Part shown: positions 62,594 to 64,000 of the stretch, piece by piece
How the letters are laid out: the number at the start of each line of letters is the position of its first letter
Position numbering within the stretch: the first letter of the stretch is position 1
DNA from: Lolium rigidum
Lineage: Eukaryota > Streptophyta > Magnoliopsida > Poales > Poaceae
Direction: 5' to 3'
DNA length: 64,000 nt
Assembly: GCF_022539505.1 (NCBI RefSeq)
Contig: NC_061510.1
Span: forward strand, 265,679,687 to 265,743,686
Translations under genes and position numbers: made by a program
The notes under the pieces: model-generated
The model's input: the letters and a program-made list of their open reading frames with translations, nothing else
Told to the model about the DNA's origin: nothing
The model's database searches: none

Positions 62594-64000
62594 TCAAAGT
62601 CCCTTCCGCTTGGTCCTTGTGACCCCACCGGTATCGTCGCGACTCCTTGTGTACGGAGGAACACTTGACCTAGGTAGCGTCGTCCTTCTTCTTCTTAGTG
62701 TGTAGGTTCTATCGTCTTCATCCGGTTCTTCCATCATTGGGTCTCCGACGAGGCCGTCGAAGTCTTGCTCGTCGGCAACTCCATCCATTCCGACGAGGGC
62801 CCTTTTTCCTCTCCTTACGACAACACGGCTGGGCCTTGACGGGTCAGTTATGAAGAAGCATTGCTCGACGTGCTTAGCCAATACCCAAGGCTCATTTTAC
62901 GCGGTGGGGTTCTTGGTCTTGGATTTGGGGGACAGTCGCATGGTGGTGACATACGCATCTTCTTTTGTGACGTCCGTAGCCCATCTGACACGAAACATCG
63001 GTAGCTTCTCCCCGACGTAGTCGAGCTCCCGAATTTCCTCGATCCTTCCGTAGTACCTTTTCTTCTCTTCACCCATGTACGATTCCATCGTCACGCCCGA
63101 GTTCCGATAGTCGCTTTTTTGTCTCTCTCCTCTCGTGGAGAATGTGTAACCGTTGATGTCGTATTTCGATAAGTCATGAGGTTGGCGGCGGGCCCATAAG
63201 ACAAGGCCAATATCATTTTGTCTACGTCGCTTGCCATTGGTGGGGGATTGGCATCAATGCGGTCTTTGAACCAGCTCGCGAAAGAGGAGTTGTGCGCTCT
63301 AAATACCTCTTGTTCCGTCATCGGCTTGTCAGCCCTGCTCTTGATCATGTTTATGTGCTGATCCACCCAAGGCTCTACCTCGTTCATGTGCTTGTAGTGC
63401 TACTAAGTGGGCCCTGTTAAAGTCTGTTCTCCTATCATCTTGATCGGCGTCGAGTTCCCTCCCGCCGGCGTTGTGGCCTACTCCCTCGAATCTGCCGAGG
63501 TGCTTGTTGGCGGGCAATCCAACCGGACGTGGGTCGTCCTCGTTTAAATAATTCTTGCGAGAAAGAGATGCACTCCTCGGTGAGAAAGCCCTGGACGATG
63601 CTTCCATCCGGATGTGCCCTGTTACGAACGTATCCTTTGATGAAGCCGTTCATTCTTTCTAACGCCATCATGTTGTGAAGGAACGCGGGCCCGAGATCCT
63701 CGATATCGTCCACTATATGCACCGAGCGAGATGGACCATGATGTCAAAGAATGCGGGCGGGAAGTACATCTCCATCTCGCATAGGATGGTGACGATCTCT
63801 TCCTGCGGCCTCCCGAGTTTCTTGACGGTTATCGACTTTCGAGTGATGACGTCGAAGACGTTACACGGGTCGATCAGCGTCGCACGAATGTGCGGTTCCA
63901 TTATCCCTCGGATAGCAACCGGAAGTATCTGCGTCATCATGACATGACGAGTCATGAGACTTCATCCCGCTGAAGATTTTTTCGTCGGGTCCAGCCATCC
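62594..64000 (-). pseudogene. CACTA (En/Spm) transposase gene, 3' part, decayed and cut by window end
   Basis: Reading leftward: GMKSHDSSRHVMMTQILPVA-type start in shifted frames (about 63960), then LPVAIRGIMEPHIR...LCEMEMYFPPAFFDIMVHL (63713-63955), then LGPAFLHNMMALERMNGFIKGYVRNRAHPDGS (63560-63700). These are the conserved segment after the TNP2 transposase core (DUF4218). Next is EVEPWVDQHINMI...SFASWF (63091-63387) and then YYGRIEEIRELDYVG...VRWATD (62897-63094), matching DUF4216. A C-terminal tail lies at 62594-62881. Frameshifts occur near 63540, 63100 and 62895, so it is not functional. The catalytic TNP2 core would lie beyond 64000. No CACTA end between 61203 and 62590 was found. Confidence 0.85.

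Overview
The window is repeat-rich DNA from a large grass genome, most likely a Pooideae (oat/ryegrass/Triticeae-type) species. The evidence is Athila-like LTRs starting TGATACGTCTCC, Tat-like gypsy elements with CGGCT-rich tails, CACTA transposons with CACTA(C/G)TAGGAAAA ends and GTGGCGCAC subterminal repeats, and a Stowaway MITE. I cannot resolve the species. I see no intact host gene. The only recognisable host-gene piece is a damaged QLQ exon of a growth-regulating factor (GRF) near 61.65-61.80 kb. Two runs of exactly 100 N (2651-2750, 52963-53062) are scaffold gaps of unknown true size.

Layout. 1-1430 is AT-rich flank with a Stowaway MITE. 1458-2650 plus 16202-19387 are the two visible pieces of one Athila-like element (F, + strand). 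Its middle is interrupted by an LTR (H) and by a tandem LTR-internal-LTR-internal-LTR block (D, 2751-14791, - strand). F's 3' LTR carries a solo LTR (E, 17497-18561) and is cut at 19388 by a gypsy element with a Met-type primer site (G). G's leader is split by an Athila-like element (A1, 20666-50490, - strand, TSD ACCAT). A1 is split by a Tat-like gypsy element (B, 22900-45937, - strand, TSD AAAAC). B contains two further insertions: C (25695-33356, - strand, TSD CATCA, a relative of D) and A2 (33566-41869, + strand, TSD TGTCC, Athila-like). G's gag resumes at 50491 and runs into the second gap. Right of the gap is a CACTA element (53067-61199, TSD GTT) holding a second CACTA (56226-59224, TSD GAG), then the GRF exon fragment, then the 3' part of a CACTA transposase gene on the - strand running off the window.

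How the parts relate. None of the LTR elements seen here has a complete pol. A1 and A2 carry gag-type sequence joined to a conserved hydrophobic C-terminal segment and no pol. B has gag and an antisense acidic ORF next to its 3' LTR. C and D encode an unusual acidic, His/Arg/Ser-repeat, double zinc-knuckle protein followed by decayed RT-like sequence (and, in C, integrase-like sequence). All would have to be mobilised by relatives encoded elsewhere. The most unusual pattern is in C, D and E: dense arrays of a short palindromic motif in the LTR promoter region, repeated in the untranslated leader of C and D. The motif sequence differs between C (GGAAGTTCC core) and D/E (CCGGTC/GACCGG core), but its placement is conserved.

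Boundaries with matching target-site duplications are firm. Family names are by resemblance only; no database search was possible.
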